This document shows positions 7,427 through 16,929 of a DNA stretch of 64,000 nucleotides, one piece after another; the first letter of the stretch is position 1; every line of letters begins with the position of its first letter. Source of the stretch: Neokomagataea tanensis (GTDB lineage Bacteria > Pseudomonadota > Alphaproteobacteria > Acetobacterales > Acetobacteraceae); assembly GCF_006542335.1 (NCBI RefSeq), contig NZ_CP032486.1:35724-99723 (forward strand), read 5' to 3'. The translations under genes were made by a program, and so were the position numbers. The notes beneath the pieces were generated by a model that made no database searches, had not been told where the DNA came from, and saw nothing but the letters and a program-made list of their open reading frames with translations.

Positions 7427-8500
7427 TTATAGGCTCATTTTTTTACTAAGATATTTAGAAATTATTGGTGCGGTAATAATAACTATTATAAATCTTAATA
7501 TTTGCATTGCCATGACAAATGGCATGTCTACCGGGGCTGATTCTGCAATGATAGCAATCGAATCTGATCCACCAGGACTCATAGCTAAATAAGCAGTAAG
7601 AATATCTATTTTATAAAATTTTACCAGAATAACTGAAAATAATCCACACACACCGATAAGAGTAAGCGTTGAAATCAATATTTTTGGCAAAAAATTTAAA
7701 GATTTTACAATGATATCACGGTCAAACTTTAATCCTATACTCCATCCTATTATTACATAGCATGTAAATAGTAACCAATAAGGGAGTTCTATATTAACAA
7801 TATTAAAGTTTTGTAGTATAGCTCCTATTATTATAGGAAAAAGTAAAGACCCAGAAGACGATTTTAGTGATTTTGCCACCATGACTAAGAAAAATGTCAA
7901 CAAAATATTTTCAAATAAAACTAGATAATCTAAATGATAAAACGTATTATGGTACACAATTTTATTTTGGTATGAAGTTTTTCGGTTAATAAAAAACTCT
8001 ATTACAGATGCAATTATAGTAGCGCATATAACTCGTAAGTATTGCATGACAGCTACTAAACGAACATCAGCTCCGTATGCCTCTCCTAAGATAGTCATTG
8101 CATAAGCAGCTCCTGGGGAGGATCCCCAGATGGCTGTTGTCCCAGGGAGTAACTTCATCTTTGTCAATAAGAAACCTATAAATGTACTTGTAAATATTAT
8201 TACTAATACACCTAAGAAAAATGGTATATAATGGGAATATATTTCAGGAAGCACAGATGACTTCAAGCTTTTCGCTATCAGTAATCCTAAAAAGCCTTGA
8301 GACAAGGAAAATAAATAGTTATTTATTTTTATTGTTGTTTTTGTTTTTTTTAATGAGAAAATAATTGATCCGATCATTGGTCCCAGCAAAAAAGATGCTG
8401 GGACATGAATTACATTAAGTATGAAGGTCGAAAGTATGGATACAGTCGATAAGATTGCCCATTCAAAATATTTTTGGTTTTTTACTATTAATAAATTCAT
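7427..8500 (-). CDS. AbrB-family membrane transporter
   Basis: 357-residue integral membrane protein of the AbrB/ammonia-monooxygenase-like permease family, which has two homologous halves. Each half has a glycine motif: VPASFLLGPMIGS, LLPGTTAIWGSSPGAAYAMT and, in the second half, DILTAYLAMSPGGSDSIAII. About ten hydrophobic segments are visible. The substrate is unknown. Six bp separate it from the upstream isochorismatase-fold gene, so they form an operon, with a LysR gene further upstream on the same strand. The block is strikingly AT-rich compared with its neighbours and was probably acquired from elsewhere. Confidence 0.8.
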   Translation of the reverse strand: MNLLIVKNQKYFEWAILSTVSILSTFILNVIHVPASFLLGPMIGSIIFSLKKTKTTIKINNYLFSLSQGFLGLLIAKSLKSSVLPEIYSHYIPFFLGVLVIIFTSTFIGFLLTKMKLLPGTTAIWGSSPGAAYAMTILGEAYGADVRLVAVMQYLRVICATIIASVIEFFINRKTSYQNKIVYHNTFYHLDYLVLFENILLTFFLVMVAKSLKSSSGSLLFPIIIGAILQNFNIVNIELPYWLLFTCYVIIGWSIGLKFDRDIIVKSLNFLPKILISTLTLIGVCGLFSVILVKFYKIDILTAYLAMSPGGSDSIAIIAESAPVDMPFVMAMQILRFIIVIITAPIISKYLSKKMSL

Positions 8501-8505
8501 ATTAA

Positions 8506-9078
8506 TTACATTCCAGCCATATCATCTAAGTTAATTATTTTAGATATTTCCTGTAAAATTTTCATGTCGACATAGTGCTCGTCTTCAGTCGACGCCGCGC
8601 AGGCTGGTTCGCAAACGAAAACCTCGTAATCACGATCATGTGCGTCACGAACGGTCGATTGTACTGCCCAAGTACTGCTCACTCCAGCTATAATTAAACG
8701 ATCGATTTTATTAGCTCTTAAGATTGCTTCCAGTTTTGTACAATAAAATCCGCTGACTCTTGGTTTTTCTATAATGATATCAGAAAGATTTACTTCAAGA
8801 TTTGGATGAAAGTCCGTACCTCTCTCACGGAGGTTAATTGCGTTATATTTATGAGCTAAACCGAATAATTGAGAGTTTTTGGGTTGTTCAACATAGCTGG
8901 GAGAGAATCCAACTTTCACGAGAATTTTTAGCCAGTTTTTATCATGGGCGATTTTTAACGCATGATTTGCCTTTTCTATCACCTGCCGACGTATAACTTC
9001 ATTAGCTGCACTAGGAATTTTTCCTGATACGTCAGCTATGTCAATGATATAGTCTAACCCTATAAAGGCCGTATTCAT
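8506..9078 (-). CDS. Isochorismatase-fold hydrolase lacking the usual Cys
   Basis: 190 residues of the cysteine-hydrolase/isochorismatase fold. Asp9 (FIGLDYIIDI) and Lys105 (IIIEKPRVSGFY) of the catalytic triad are present. The third position, normally Cys in G-V-x-T-x-x-C-V-x-x-T-x-R-D-A, reads AGVSSTWAVQSTVRDA, with Ala138. True isochorismatases such as PhzD also lack this Cys, so a vinyl-ether hydrolase or a non-hydrolytic role is possible. Operon with the permease gene 6 bp downstream. Substrate unknown. Confidence 0.75.
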   Translation of the reverse strand: MNTAFIGLDYIIDIADVSGKIPSAANEVIRRQVIEKANHALKIAHDKNWLKILVKVGFSPSYVEQPKNSQLFGLAHKYNAINLRERGTDFHPNLEVNLSDIIIEKPRVSGFYCTKLEAILRANKIDRLIIAGVSSTWAVQSTVRDAHDRDYEVFVCEPACAASTEDEHYVDMKILQEISKIINLDDMAGM

Positions 9079-9171
9079 ATCATGTGTCCTTTTGCTAATT
9101 TTATGATGTTCTACAAAAACACTATTGCTCGATTAGGATCGAGAGGGTTGTTGTGACCACATGGTCGTTTT

Positions 9172-10062
9172 TTATAACCAATCACCGGAAGTTAAATAGA
9201 GTGATGCTTTCTGACTGAGCCAATCAAGCCATATCTCCATTGATTGCGATCTTGGATTTTCCTTGGGGGTGTAGAAATTGATGTCACGCGTGAGTTGAAT
9301 ATGTTGGGGATGTGTCATTTTTTTTACGCGTCTTGATTGTAAATCATCCCGGATAAGAGATGGTGTCATAAGACTTATACCAACGCCATCCGCAGCAGCC
9401 TGAATTGCTACTAAAGGTGATGAAACCCAGACTATTTTTTCAGTCGGTAGTATTTTTTTATTTCGAATAAAAAAATTATTCCAATCTTCGTACCAACCTG
9501 GAGCATGAATGCCAATTAATTTCACTTGTTGGTCATCTATTAAATGACGTGAATTAGGGCTCGAAATCAAACATAATTCTTCACTCAAAAATTTATTTTT
9601 ATGAAATTTATCTTCTTCATCTTTTTCAACAGAAAAAATACCGTCTAAGTTGTTTTCGTGTATACTCTCTATTGTGCATGGAGTTATTAATTTTACCTTA
9701 AATAAATTATGTTCTTCATTAAACTTTTCTACAAGTGGTATTAATAATTTTATAGCTATACTTGAAGAACAACCTATATGCAAAATATTTTTTTTATTTC
9801 TAATTAACAAATTAGTCGCGTTCGCTATTATTTGAAACGCATTGTCTATTTCTTTAGCGAAATTCTCAGCCTCTTTAGTAAGTTTTAGAGAACGTTCACT
9901 ACGATCAAAGAGACGGACACCTAATGCTCCCTCCAACTTTTGAATTTGCTGAGTTAAAGAAGAATGACCAATATTATTTTTTTCCGCCGCCGCACGAATA
10001 CCGCCTGATTGTGTAACTAACCAAAAAGAACGTAACGAATTAAGTGGAGGTAGATACAGCAT
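9172..10062 (-). CDS. LysR-family transcriptional regulator
   Basis: 296 residues. N-terminal winged HTH (LNSLRSFWLVTQSGGIRAAA, then SSLTQQIQKLEGALGVRLFD) and a C-terminal periplasmic-binding-protein-like sensor domain. It lies 93 bp upstream of the isochorismatase-fold gene on the same strand, so it probably controls that gene and the permease as well as itself. The HTH resembles the GcvA-like subgroup (PPLNSLRSF), an impression only. The effector is unknown. AT-rich like the rest of this block. Confidence 0.85.
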   Translation of the reverse strand: MLYLPPLNSLRSFWLVTQSGGIRAAAEKNNIGHSSLTQQIQKLEGALGVRLFDRSERSLKLTKEAENFAKEIDNAFQIIANATNLLIRNKKNILHIGCSSSIAIKLLIPLVEKFNEEHNLFKVKLITPCTIESIHENNLDGIFSVEKDEEDKFHKNKFLSEELCLISSPNSRHLIDDQQVKLIGIHAPGWYEDWNNFFIRNKKILPTEKIVWVSSPLVAIQAAADGVGISLMTPSLIRDDLQSRRVKKMTHPQHIQLTRDINFYTPKENPRSQSMEIWLDWLSQKASLYLTSGDWL

Positions 10063-10105
10063 TACTAATTTTCTTCACCTTTGTGTGTTATCCTATTCTA
10101 ACATT

Positions 10106-10120
10106 ATACTAATTTAGTAT
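10106..10120. promoter_or_regulatory. Possible LysR box
   Basis: ATACTAATTTAGTAT is a near-perfect 15-bp dyad of the T-N11-A form, 43 bp upstream of the LysR start codon. It may serve autoregulation. Confidence 0.4.
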
Positions 10121-10162
10121 AAAGAATTTATTTCTACAATACTAAATTAACTTAGAGTAGTA

Positions 10163-10396
10163 TTAGTAAGTGCATTTTAGAAAATTCCGTTTGAAAAAAT
10201 GATTATGGTTTTCTTCTAAACGAAATCCTGCAGGCGATGAATGTCTCGTGTAAATAGAAGAGATTACGAACAGCCTATAAGATGAAAACGAACCTCTGAC
10301 ATCCACCCATAATTCGAACTTCTTTATGATTTTCTTACTTTTTCGTAGTGGTAATTGGCTGTTTTTTACTCGATTATTCAACCCTTTATGAGAAAA
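10163..10396 (-). pseudogene. IS6-B transposase, C-terminal remnant
   Basis: FSHKGLNNRVKNSQLPLRKS followed by a degraded continuation matches the catalytic-Glu region of the 52056 transposase (SHKGLNNRAENSHLPLRKR). The N-terminal part is absent, the Glu context has drifted to VKN, and base composition has shifted towards AT, so this is an old remnant. Confidence 0.65.
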
Positions 10397-10490
10397 AATG
10401 GCCGCAGACACTCCCTTTGTCCGTCCACCGACGAAGAGCGCTTATCTCCAGTTGCTTTACAGAGCCTCGAAGGCGGTGCTGTTGAATAAT

Positions 10491-11938
10491 CTAGTTTGCT
10501 GCCGGTTTGGACTGTACAAGTATATCGACGACTTTCATGATTTCGTCCGTGCTAAGATGCGCATAACCAAATCTCAAGTAACGATAATCGTTTTCTGATT
10601 TGGTGGTGAAACGATTCCCGCTTTCGATATGCAAGCCTTTTTTTTTTAACCGCGTTTATCCAAGCGTTTGCGTCTATGTGGGGATCTATTTTTAGCCAGA
10701 CCGCCAGCCCTCCAGCAGGGACAGAGAATGTTATTGCACCGCTCAGCCTATCGCGAAGTTCATTTAACAGAAGATCGCGCCTTTCAGCGTATACACGCCT
10801 GGCTTTGCGAGCATGCCGCCCAAGAACACCGTTGCGGATCATGAGCGCCATGGCTTGTTCTAGAGGCACATCTCCTTGACGATCAATTGTTTCGCGTAAA
10901 TCTGTCATACGTTTCAGCATATCTGCCCGGGCAACGACATAACCTAATCGTAGCGTCGGTATCGTCAACTTAGAGAGTGATCCAATATGGATTAGCCGTT
11001 GAGAGGCACCAGCTCGGGCCGCAAGAGGCAGAACTGGTGTACTGTCAAAGCGATAATCATGGTCGTAGTCGTCTTCAATAATGAGTAAATTGTGCTGTCT
11101 TGCTAGTTCAAGAAGTCTCAAGCGTCGCCCGGCCCCGAGAGTGACGGTTGTAGGGTATTGATGATGAGGTGTGACGTATACAGCCTTGATGCTGGGATCC
11201 TGCTTTAACGTCTGTGCGAGATATTCAACGTCCAGGCCCTCGTTATCCACCGGGACGCCAATGACACGCGCTCCTCCAGAACGGAAACTGGCCCAAGCGA
11301 ACGGATAGCCCGGATCTTCGACTGCAATTCCATCGCCAGGTAACAAGAGAGCTGACGCTACTAAAAAACAAACCCATCTGACTGCCGTGTGTAATAAGAA
11401 TATTGTCGGCCGTGACCGAGAGGCCTCTAGCATTGAGAAAGTCTTCGGCAAGGGCCTCTCGCAATGTGTATGCGCCACGAGGGTCAGCGTAACCACTACG
11501 CTGAAGAAATTGTGTTGAGGTTAAAACCGTACGAAATGCACGTGCCAGCTCGACCCGAGGCATGAGACGCGGGTCTGGTGTCCCATCAGTGATAGTCAAT
11601 AGAGAATTAGCGGGATTTGCTCTCCGTAGATTGGGCTTTTGAGGGGAAGGTGGTCCAGTTTTATCCTGCACCGCGCTAGGAAGGTCTTCAGACACAAACG
11701 TCCCGCAAGATGCTCGGGAAACCAACCAGCCTTGCATGACTAATTCATGATAAGCGGCATCAATTGTATTACGATGTAGACCAAGGGTCCGCGAAAGCGT
11801 GCGTGTTCCTGGCAAAATTTGCCCGGGTCTCAAACGCCCACGTTGGATCTCGCGTATAAGAGACTCAGCTACATCGATAAAAATCGGCCTCGTCGCGTCG
11901 CCAATTAGCTCAAGTGTTAATTCGGTACGTGACGACAA
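10491..11938 (-). pseudogene. MocR/GntR-type regulator with aminotransferase domain, two frameshifts
   Basis: N-terminal GntR winged helix (IFIDVAESLIREIQRGRLRP, TLGLHRNTIDAAYHEL), then a fold-type I aminotransferase domain with the PLP lysine region SLSKLTIPTLRLGY and the motif YVTPHHQYPTT. The frame breaks at a run of six Ts (minus strand, about 11361-11366), where five would restore QMGLFLVASALLLPGDG. It breaks again at ten As (about 10638-10647), where nine would restore GLHIESGNRF to the TAG at 10491-10493. Both are one-base homopolymer gains, so sequence error is a serious alternative to gene decay. Such proteins regulate adjacent metabolic genes. Confidence 0.8.
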
Positions 11939-12064
11939 GACGACTGGTCTCCTGTTTATCGGGACTTCGCGTATGAAAAATTTTCAAGCTTTCCAAGTTT
12001 CGTTTAAAAGCGAATATCCTAACTTTATGTTAGATGAATAGTTCGAAATTATTCTACCGCATCA

Positions 12065-12979
12065 TCACGTTTTGCGGTATTTGTTAGGGCTGCAGCTATA
12101 AGTTTTCAAGAAAGCCTCGCGAAATGCGCGCTCTGACAGATAGCCAACTTTTGAGGCAATCGATTCAATTTTCATTTTTCGATCCGATCTAAGAAGATCG
12201 GCAGCAAAGGCCATACGCCATCTTGTCAGATGCGCCATAGGCGTCACCCCGACCAGCCGTCGAAAACGATCAGCAAAAGCCGAGCGCGACATGCCAACTG
12301 CCTGAGCAAGCCTGGAGACAGTCCAGATCAGCGAGAGATCATCGTGCATCAGCTGCAGCGATCTATGAATTCTGGCGTCACTAAGCGCCCTGAGCCACCC
12401 AGAACCACCTATCCAAGCATTGTCTCTGACTGCTCGCCTGATAGTCCGTATCATCAGTATCTCTGCTAACCGGTCGATTGTCGGCGATGCACCGGGTTCT
12501 CTGCTCGCAATCTCGTCACGCATCATCTCCCGAACCTGCCGTGATAAGATATCAGCCTCATTTGCAGACATATGCAGGACTGACGGCAATTCTTGGAAGA
12601 GTAGAGGGGCTTCTGCCGATATGAGCGTAAAACACCCGACTACGAGAGAAACGCCCGCTACTGTATTCTCCTGATATTCTAAAATACTCGTCTCTTGCCA
12701 TGTGGCAAGCTGGAGTGCCGTTAGAGGCGTTGTGAACGCGACCTCAGCATTGCTGCGTAAATGGAAGCGGGACGCTGCCGGAAAAAAGAGAAAATCGCCT
12801 TCGTTCAGAGCAATGAGCGGCCCTTCGTCCTGATTGATGAGGCAATTCCCCGCCATCACAGCAATGAAAACAGCATGTTGCTTCGGGAAAGCGAGACCAT
12901 AGCGCCCTCCCAGAGTGACACGACCCCAGACTTTCCCTTGTGTTTTGAGAGACAAGAAAATCCGGTCGAGCAGATCCAT
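12065..12979 (-). CDS. AraC-family regulator with cupin N-terminus
   Basis: 304 residues. The N-terminal half is a cupin-like domain of the AraC_N type (GRYGLAFPKQHAVFIAVMAG, EGDFLFFPAASRFHLR). The C-terminal half has two HTH motifs (RLAQAVGMSRSAFADRFRRL and IASKVGYLSERAFREAFLKT). Divergently placed 171 bp from the GlcG-like/SDR operon, which it may control, probably with a small aromatic or aldehyde-type effector (inference from the family). The start ATG gives MDLLDRIFLSLK, usual for this subgroup. Confidence 0.85.
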   Translation of the reverse strand: MDLLDRIFLSLKTQGKVWGRVTLGGRYGLAFPKQHAVFIAVMAGNCLINQDEGPLIALNEGDFLFFPAASRFHLRSNAEVAFTTPLTALQLATWQETSILEYQENTVAGVSLVVGCFTLISAEAPLLFQELPSVLHMSANEADILSRQVREMMRDEIASREPGASPTIDRLAEILMIRTIRRAVRDNAWIGGSGWLRALSDARIHRSLQLMHDDLSLIWTVSRLAQAVGMSRSAFADRFRRLVGVTPMAHLTRWRMAFAADLLRSDRKMKIESIASKVGYLSERAFREAFLKTYSCSPNKYRKT

Positions 12980-13150
12980 CTAGTAATACCTTTTTCGCTG
13001 AGCGGTATCTGGCGTTTTCAGCCGGATTTCCGGACATAAAGGGATATATTCTCTAGACCTTATCGGTGAAGTTGGACTCTCTCAAGCTGGCAGCCGTGAA
13101 GGGCGCGATCTGCGCTCTCACAGACTGCCTTTGAAGGAAACAGCTTCACC

Positions 13151-13540
13151 ATGCATACACTCTACCATCGCATTGACAGCGCGATGACCGCCATTGAGGC
13201 GCATTCGGAGCGATATTGTTGTTGCGTCCTCAACGAGCAGGGCCAGGAAATCCTTTTTTTCCGGAGCACCGAAATCCTGCCCTGCAGTGAGGGGTTCAGT
13301 CGTGCGAAGGCTGTCACCGCGCATGCGTTTCAGCTCGACACGCAGACTCTTCTTACCATTTCGCAGATCACAGAAGCCATTAAAGATACACGCTACTGCT
13401 TTCTTGCAGGTGGACTGATCTTTCCCAGTCCGACTGGCAAAACGCTGTTCATCGGGCTGTCGAGCGACAAGCCAGACAGCGATCACAAGGCAGCACTGGC
13501 TGCTGCACAGGCTCTTACTTCCACGGAGATATTGCCATGA
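13151..13540 (+). CDS. GlcG/HbpS-like (DUF336-type) protein
   Basis: 129 residues. The pattern ASRAKAVTAHAFQLDTQTL-like helix (FSRAKAVTAHAFQL), a central GG-x-I-F-P-x-P-x-G-K turn (AGGLIFPSPTGKTLFIGLSS) and a closing D-x-x-A-A-x-A-A-x-A-L helix follow the GlcG/heme-binding HbpS fold. The typical G-A-I-G-V-S-G strand is altered to FIGLSSDK. GAAGGA precedes the ATG. It overlaps the SDR gene by 4 nt, so they are co-expressed. The biochemical role of this family is poorly defined. Confidence 0.6.
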   Translation: MHTLYHRIDSAMTAIEAHSERYCCCVLNEQGQEILFFRSTEILPCSEGFSRAKAVTAHAFQLDTQTLLTISQITEAIKDTRYCFLAGGLIFPSPTGKTLFIGLSSDKPDSDHKAALAAAQALTSTEILP

Positions 13541-14298
13541 CCAGCATTCTCATTACAGGCGCCGGAACAGGATTCGGCCGGATGCTTGCCTTTTCTCTCG
13601 CTCGTCGCGGCCACGCCGTACATGCCGGGGTCGAAATAACTTCACAGGTGGGCACCTTGCGGCAGGAGGCCCAGGCATTGGGGTTGACGCTCGAAGTTTC
13701 GAGGATAGACATTACCTCTGCTCGTGATCGTGCGCGTATTCTCCGCGAGGAATTCGACATTCTCGTCAACAATGCTGGTGTCGGTCAGGGCGGCTCATTA
13801 GCCGACATGCCCGACGATGTCCTGCGTGAGCAGTATGAAACCAATTTCTTTGCAACGGCCGCTCTAACGCGCGAATATCTTCATGCCCGTAAGAATAACG
13901 GACCAACGCGTATCATTTTCATGTCGTCCATCGGCGGTATTGTGACACTTCCCTTTGCAGGGGCCTATTGTGGCTCGAAACACGCGCTTGAAACTCTTGC
14001 CCAATCACTGCATCAGGAGTTCGCCGAGCGCGATGTTACCATCGCTACCATTAACCCAGGCCCTTATCAGACGAATTTCAACGACCTGATTATGGAAGGA
14101 CCACGCTACTGGCGAAGCGAGAATGATCTTTTCGATCACAGCACGCTCAGCTTTGACATGCCGCAATACAAGGACGATCAGGATATCGAGACCATGGCCG
14201 ATATCACACTTGATCCTAAGTCGCGCTTCCGCAATATCCTGCCACGTGAACTGGAACAGCATATCCGCGAACAGGAGCAGGCAGTCTGGAACTGGTAA
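13537..14298 (+). CDS. Short-chain dehydrogenase/reductase
   Basis: 253-residue Rossmann-fold NAD(P)-dependent oxidoreductase. Cofactor motif TGAGTGFG at residues 7-14, NNAG in ILVNNAGVGQGG, catalytic Ser in FMSSIGG, and catalytic Tyr/Lys in YCGSKHALE. The C-terminus carries an acidic, flexible extension (FDMPQYKDDQDIETMADI). Translationally coupled to the upstream GlcG-like gene (ATGA overlap). The substrate is not predictable; the nearby DapA-like aldolase suggests sugar-acid or keto-acid metabolism, as inference. Confidence 0.85.
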   Translation: MTSILITGAGTGFGRMLAFSLARRGHAVHAGVEITSQVGTLRQEAQALGLTLEVSRIDITSARDRARILREEFDILVNNAGVGQGGSLADMPDDVLREQYETNFFATAALTREYLHARKNNGPTRIIFMSSIGGIVTLPFAGAYCGSKHALETLAQSLHQEFAERDVTIATINPGPYQTNFNDLIMEGPRYWRSENDLFDHSTLSFDMPQYKDDQDIETMADITLDPKSRFRNILPRELEQHIREQEQAVWNW

Positions 14299-14650
14299 TT
14301 ACGTGATTTTAGCCTCGACTGCTGAGCGGGGCCAAAATTCTTGCTGCAGTGCCCATAAGACATGCACGCTGGACATCATTTTATGCCGTGTCTCGCTGTA
14401 TAATCAACATTCACTGTACTGATGAAAGACGAAATTTCTGAGCCGCACCTCGCTTAAACGAGACCTCGATATCTCCCGGAAACAGTTTGGATACGAAGCT
14501 CGGGGGGACAACACGATACCGCTTCAGCGGATCAAGCATCCGATAAAACGACCAAAACTGGCCTATCCATATTATCAAAACCGGACCTTTTTATAATCCG
14601 GTCGGTGTGGTGCACTCCTCGGGACAAAGATAACTGAGGGAACGAGCATC
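14299..14650. other. Noncoding stretch upstream of the DapA-like gene
   Basis: No supportable gene on either strand. A short dyad, ACCGGA-N11-TCCGGT, at 14580-14602 lies about 50 bp before the start codon and may be a hairpin or operator. Confidence 0.3.
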
Positions 14651-15547
14651 ATGAAATTTTCCGGCGTAAGCGCATTTCCAATAACGCCCATGAACGAAAA
14701 AGGGGTCGATCAAGCTGGCTTTGAGCGCCTGATAAAGCGCCTTGTCAAAGCTGGGGTTAATTCCATTGGCGTTGAAGGATCGACGGGAAATTATCCCTAT
14801 CTTACCCATGATGAGCGTGTAGAGACCGCCCATGCCGCCGTAAGCTGCGCTACCGGAACACCCGTCATTGCCAGTATAGGGTCCTTCCGCACGCGAGAAG
14901 TGCTGTCACTCGCTGACCAGCTGCAGAGCGTCGGTATCGGGGCTTTGCTCCTGCCGATTGTGTCCTATCATGGACTTGGGGAAGAGGAGGTCTTTTCTAT
15001 GTTTAAATCGGTCAGCCAGAACGTTTCTGTTCCGGTTATTATTTATGATTCGCCGATCCTCAGCCGTTTCGTATTTTCTGACGCGCTCTACGCTAAAATC
15101 TGCGCTTTGCCGCATATCAGCTCCATCAAGGTACCGAGCGGATGGCCGTCCGGGAATGAAGCCGTGCAACGCATACAACGACTGGCAAAGAGGCTTCCTT
15201 CGACTACTGTCATCGGTGCGAGCGGCGACAACACCTTGTCCGAAGGCGTCAAGGCTGGTGCGAAAATCTGGTACTCTGAATGGGGTGGACTTTTCCCACA
15301 CAGAGCGAAATCCCTGATGCAGGCATCCGTTACCGGCGACGAAGACCAGATTGCGCGCCTCTCGGAGCAGTTCGCGCCTTTCTGGAAGGTTTCTCACAAA
15401 TATGGCGGCAGCATACGGCCAATCGCTGCAGCAGCGTCCATTCTTGGCCTTACCGGCAGCGACAACCTACCGCTTCCCTTGCAGGGGGTCAGTGAGGAGG
15501 ATCGGACAATATTAGAGCAGGCAATCGCACGTCACGGCATGAACTGA
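14651..15547 (+). CDS. Dihydrodipicolinate synthase (DapA)/N-acetylneuraminate lyase family protein
   Basis: 298-residue class I aldolase fold. Visible are the substrate-binding GSTGNYPYLTHDER loop (G-S/T-T-G-E in most members), the catalytic Tyr in VIIYDSPILSR, and the Schiff-base Lys in HISSIKVPSGWP. Such enzymes condense or cleave pyruvate with an aldehyde. The Asn replacing Glu in the first motif and the catabolic neighbours argue against true DapA and for a keto-acid aldolase or dehydratase. GAGGGAACGAGC precedes the ATG. Predicted cytoplasmic tetramer. Confidence 0.8.
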   Translation: MKFSGVSAFPITPMNEKGVDQAGFERLIKRLVKAGVNSIGVEGSTGNYPYLTHDERVETAHAAVSCATGTPVIASIGSFRTREVLSLADQLQSVGIGALLLPIVSYHGLGEEEVFSMFKSVSQNVSVPVIIYDSPILSRFVFSDALYAKICALPHISSIKVPSGWPSGNEAVQRIQRLAKRLPSTTVIGASGDNTLSEGVKAGAKIWYSEWGGLFPHRAKSLMQASVTGDEDQIARLSEQFAPFWKVSHKYGGSIRPIAAAASILGLTGSDNLPLPLQGVSEEDRTILEQAIARHGMN

Positions 15548-15627
15548 TCGCAGTTCGACCGCGTTATTTAAATCCGCCGGAGGGCACCCCCACGCAGATC
15601 GCTGATCATCGAAAGAAGTTCTATTTC

Positions 15628-15826
15628 GATGATCAACACTCACGCTCCGCTCGGCCAGCATGGTTTCGAAGTCGCGGTAGCTGATCTCATAGCGGCAATA
15701 CCAACGCGCCGCCCATAGGATCACTTCACCAAGAAAATGACGCCCTTGAAATCACTCATCTGCCAAACCCTACTCTAACTACCGGCAGTGGTTTTCAACA
15801 GGATATTCAACTTTGCAACAGGGGCC
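15628..15826 (-). mobile_element. IS6-A remnant, transposase-start end
   Basis: The terminal repeat AACTTTGCAACAGGGGCC (one extra G) and the first 45 or so transposase codons in reverse (SYRDFETMLAERSVSVDH) remain. The rest is missing. Confidence 0.75.
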
Positions 15827-16185
15827 CCGCACGGCATCCAGCCTGCGGGTAAAAAAAGGGGGGCTGGCCGTCTGATCGGTCAAACCAAAGGGGGCATGGA
15901 CACAAAGTGCAGGCGGTGATGGACAGGATCGATCGTCCAATCAGCTTCTTCATGACGGCAGGCCAGATCAGCGACTACACGGGCGCGGCCTCTCTTCTGG
16001 ATAATCTGCTTACCGCAAAATGGCTGCTGGCCGATCGCGGCTATGATGCTGACTGGTTCAGGGGTGGGCTGCAAGATTGGCGCCGCGTTGCCACGCGCTA
16101 CGACAGGTGCTCTGCCGTGTTTCATTCCGCCGTCAGCCTAGCCGCAATCATCATGTTTTGGCTATGCGTCCTGAGCCTAGCGTGA
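15827..16185 (+). pseudogene. IS5-family transposase with internal deletion
   Basis: Starts mid-gene. MDRIDRPISFFMTAGQISDY and AKWLLADRGYDADWFR (second catalytic Asp region) are followed directly by GLQDWRRVATRYDRC, the catalytic-Glu-distal region, so about 40 residues between are missing. The stop is TGA at 16185. A shift of frame is needed at the far left end. Confidence 0.7.
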
Positions 16186-16353
16186 GAAAGTTAGTGTGAC
16201 ATTACTGTCCCACCTGCATCCTCACCACCGTTCTTTCTCATCACATCCATCGTGCCCGGACTCTCACCCAATGGAACAATGTAACCGTTCTCAGTGCCTG
16301 AATCTCTCTTCCAAGTCCTTCATTAATCTCATACCACTTAACGTGACATCACC
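16186..16353. mobile_element. IS6-B end remnants
   Basis: AAAGTTAGTGTGACATTACTG near 16188 and ACTTAACGTGACATCACC at 16336-16353 are both IS6-B ends pointing the same way. The sequence between them holds no gene. The second abuts the stop codon of the XRE-cupin gene. Confidence 0.55.
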
Positions 16354-16907
16354 TACCCAGCAGAAATAGCAATTATGAAATTAGCAACAGTATTTTTTTT
16401 GTTTTCGAACCAGTGCTCTTGATCAACTTGTATGATCGCAGAGTCTCCCTCGTTTAGGCTAATGTCGTCTAGCTCAGTATGAATTTCGAGAGACCCGGTA
16501 AGCATATAGAAAATCTCTCTTGTCCCTCTCTGATGAGCAGCGAACAGTTTCGACCTCGTTTTGGCTGGTACTTTGTACCGTAGAACCTCAATACTGGATG
16601 AGGGACGAGCGAGAGCGAGACGCTCAATACCTGTCTCTTCGTCAAAAAATCTAAGATTCTCTCCCGACCGAATAATCTTAACTGTAGCGCGCTCTACAAG
16701 CTCGGATAAATCGCAATCGAGACCCCGGGCAATGTGAAGAGCATTACGCAGACTTGGACTCAATAGCCCTCTCTCAAACCGGGACAACGCTGCTGCCGAC
16801 ACGCCGCACGTGTCGGCTAACTGTTCAAGCGTGATCCCCAATTGGGTGCGTCTCAAACGAACAGCCGCACCGAAATATTTATCAGGGTTTCGAGTATCAA
16901 GCGTCAA
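16353..16907 (-). CDS. XRE-family regulator with cupin domain
   Basis: 184 residues: HTH at about 15-70 (VRLRRTQLGITLEQLADTCG, VSAAALSRFERGLLSPSL) and a C-terminal cupin (EIFYMLTGSLEIHTELDDIS, EGDSAIIQVDQEHWFENK). It is divergent from the permease gene with 72 bp between start codons, and that gap holds two 16-bp dyads 20 bp apart, so it very probably regulates the transporter and itself. The stop codon shares its last base with an IS6-B end, so the C-terminus could be slightly shortened. Confidence 0.85.
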   Translation of the reverse strand: MTLDTRNPDKYFGAAVRLRRTQLGITLEQLADTCGVSAAALSRFERGLLSPSLRNALHIARGLDCDLSELVERATVKIIRSGENLRFFDEETGIERLALARPSSSIEVLRYKVPAKTRSKLFAAHQRGTREIFYMLTGSLEIHTELDDISLNEGDSAIIQVDQEHWFENKKNTVANFIIAISAG

Positions 16908-16929
16908 AGTGTCACGATCCTTGTTGACT

